In this document: one piece after another, positions 7,112 to 7,152 of the stretch
How positions within the stretch are numbered: position 1 is the first letter of the stretch
Layout of the letters: every line of letters begins with the position of its first letter
Origin: Bacteroidota bacterium
GTDB lineage: Bacteria > Bacteroidota > Kryptoniia > Kryptoniales > JAKASW01
Direction: 5' to 3'
Assembly: GCA_021785235.1 (NCBI GenBank)
Contig: JAJYGB010000398.1
Span: 1-7,152 of the forward strand
DNA: 7,152 nucleotides
Made by a program: the position numbers and the translations under genes
The notes under the pieces: model-generated
Told to the model about the DNA's origin: nothing
Seen by the model: the letters and a program-made list of their open reading frames with translations, nothing else
Database searches by the model: none

Positions 7112-7152
7112 ATGAAAGACAAGATTTGCATGGTGACGGGCGCTAACGTCGG
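7112..7152 (+). CDS. Short-chain dehydrogenase/reductase, 3' partial (N-terminus only)
   Basis: The last 41 bases encode MKDKICMVTGANVG, cut by the window edge. This matches the first beta strand and the start of the glycine-rich nucleotide-binding motif TGxxxGxG of classical short-chain dehydrogenases (Rossmann fold, NAD(P)H-dependent). The closest style is the retinol dehydrogenase-like group, where T-G-A-N-x-G-I-G is usual. I prefer the ATG at 7112 because SDRs commonly have only a few residues before this strand and an AAGGAG lies 9 bases upstream. In-frame ATGs at 7079 and 7085 would add 11 or 9 residues and have a strong AGGAGG. The substrate cannot be inferred. The gene is divergent from the T9SS cargo gene, and nothing suggests a functional link. 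Confidence 0.72.
   Translation, partial: MKDKICMVTGANV

Noticed and set aside
6790..7131. 113-codon minus-strand open frame at the right end
   Set aside because: Its start lies inside the SDR coding sequence, it has no ribosome binding site I can see, and I recognise no domain. The GC-rich part is kept as a finding rather than a gene.

Overview
The window is about 7.2 kb of bacterial DNA at roughly 50-55% GC. It most likely comes from the FCB superphylum (Bacteroidota, Ignavibacteriota, Kryptonia or similar). The strongest clue is the minus-strand gene at 4817-6604. It encodes a secreted protein with a Type IX secretion system (T9SS) type A sorting domain carrying the motif NYPNPFNPTT and ending in KMLLMK. 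This kind of sorting domain is characteristic of that superphylum. A Bacteroidota-like TAnnTTTG promoter box near the right end fits, but is weak evidence.

Left half, plus strand. A large beta-rich protein enters the window already open at base 2 (5' partial, 844 residues visible). Its stop codon overlaps the start of a 677-residue exported protein built from about six fibronectin type III-like modules. The ATGA overlap, with a ribosome binding site inside the end of the first gene, points to a translationally coupled two-gene unit. I could not assign the first protein to a family. Neither protein ends in a T9SS sorting domain. They look like partners on the cell surface or in the periplasm, but their function is unknown.

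Middle, 4567-4816. Two genes converge here. The gap holds a 152-bp palindromic, MITE-like or REP-like element (4601-4752) with near-perfect 20-bp terminal inverted repeats and many internal 'cacagag' words. Next to it is a hairpin terminator that could serve both genes.

Right half, minus strand. The T9SS cargo protein has, in order, a signal peptide, seven propeller-like repeats, a lipocalin-like segment resembling TIGR03067, and the sorting domain. Within the sorting-domain coding region there is a perfect 11-bp inverted repeat made of AGCTAT-type words.

Right end. A divergent intergenic region of about 0.5 kb contains a small dyad, a GC-rich island with open frames on both strands that I cannot explain, a possible promoter, and then the first 14 codons of a plus-strand short-chain dehydrogenase/reductase gene cut off by the window edge.
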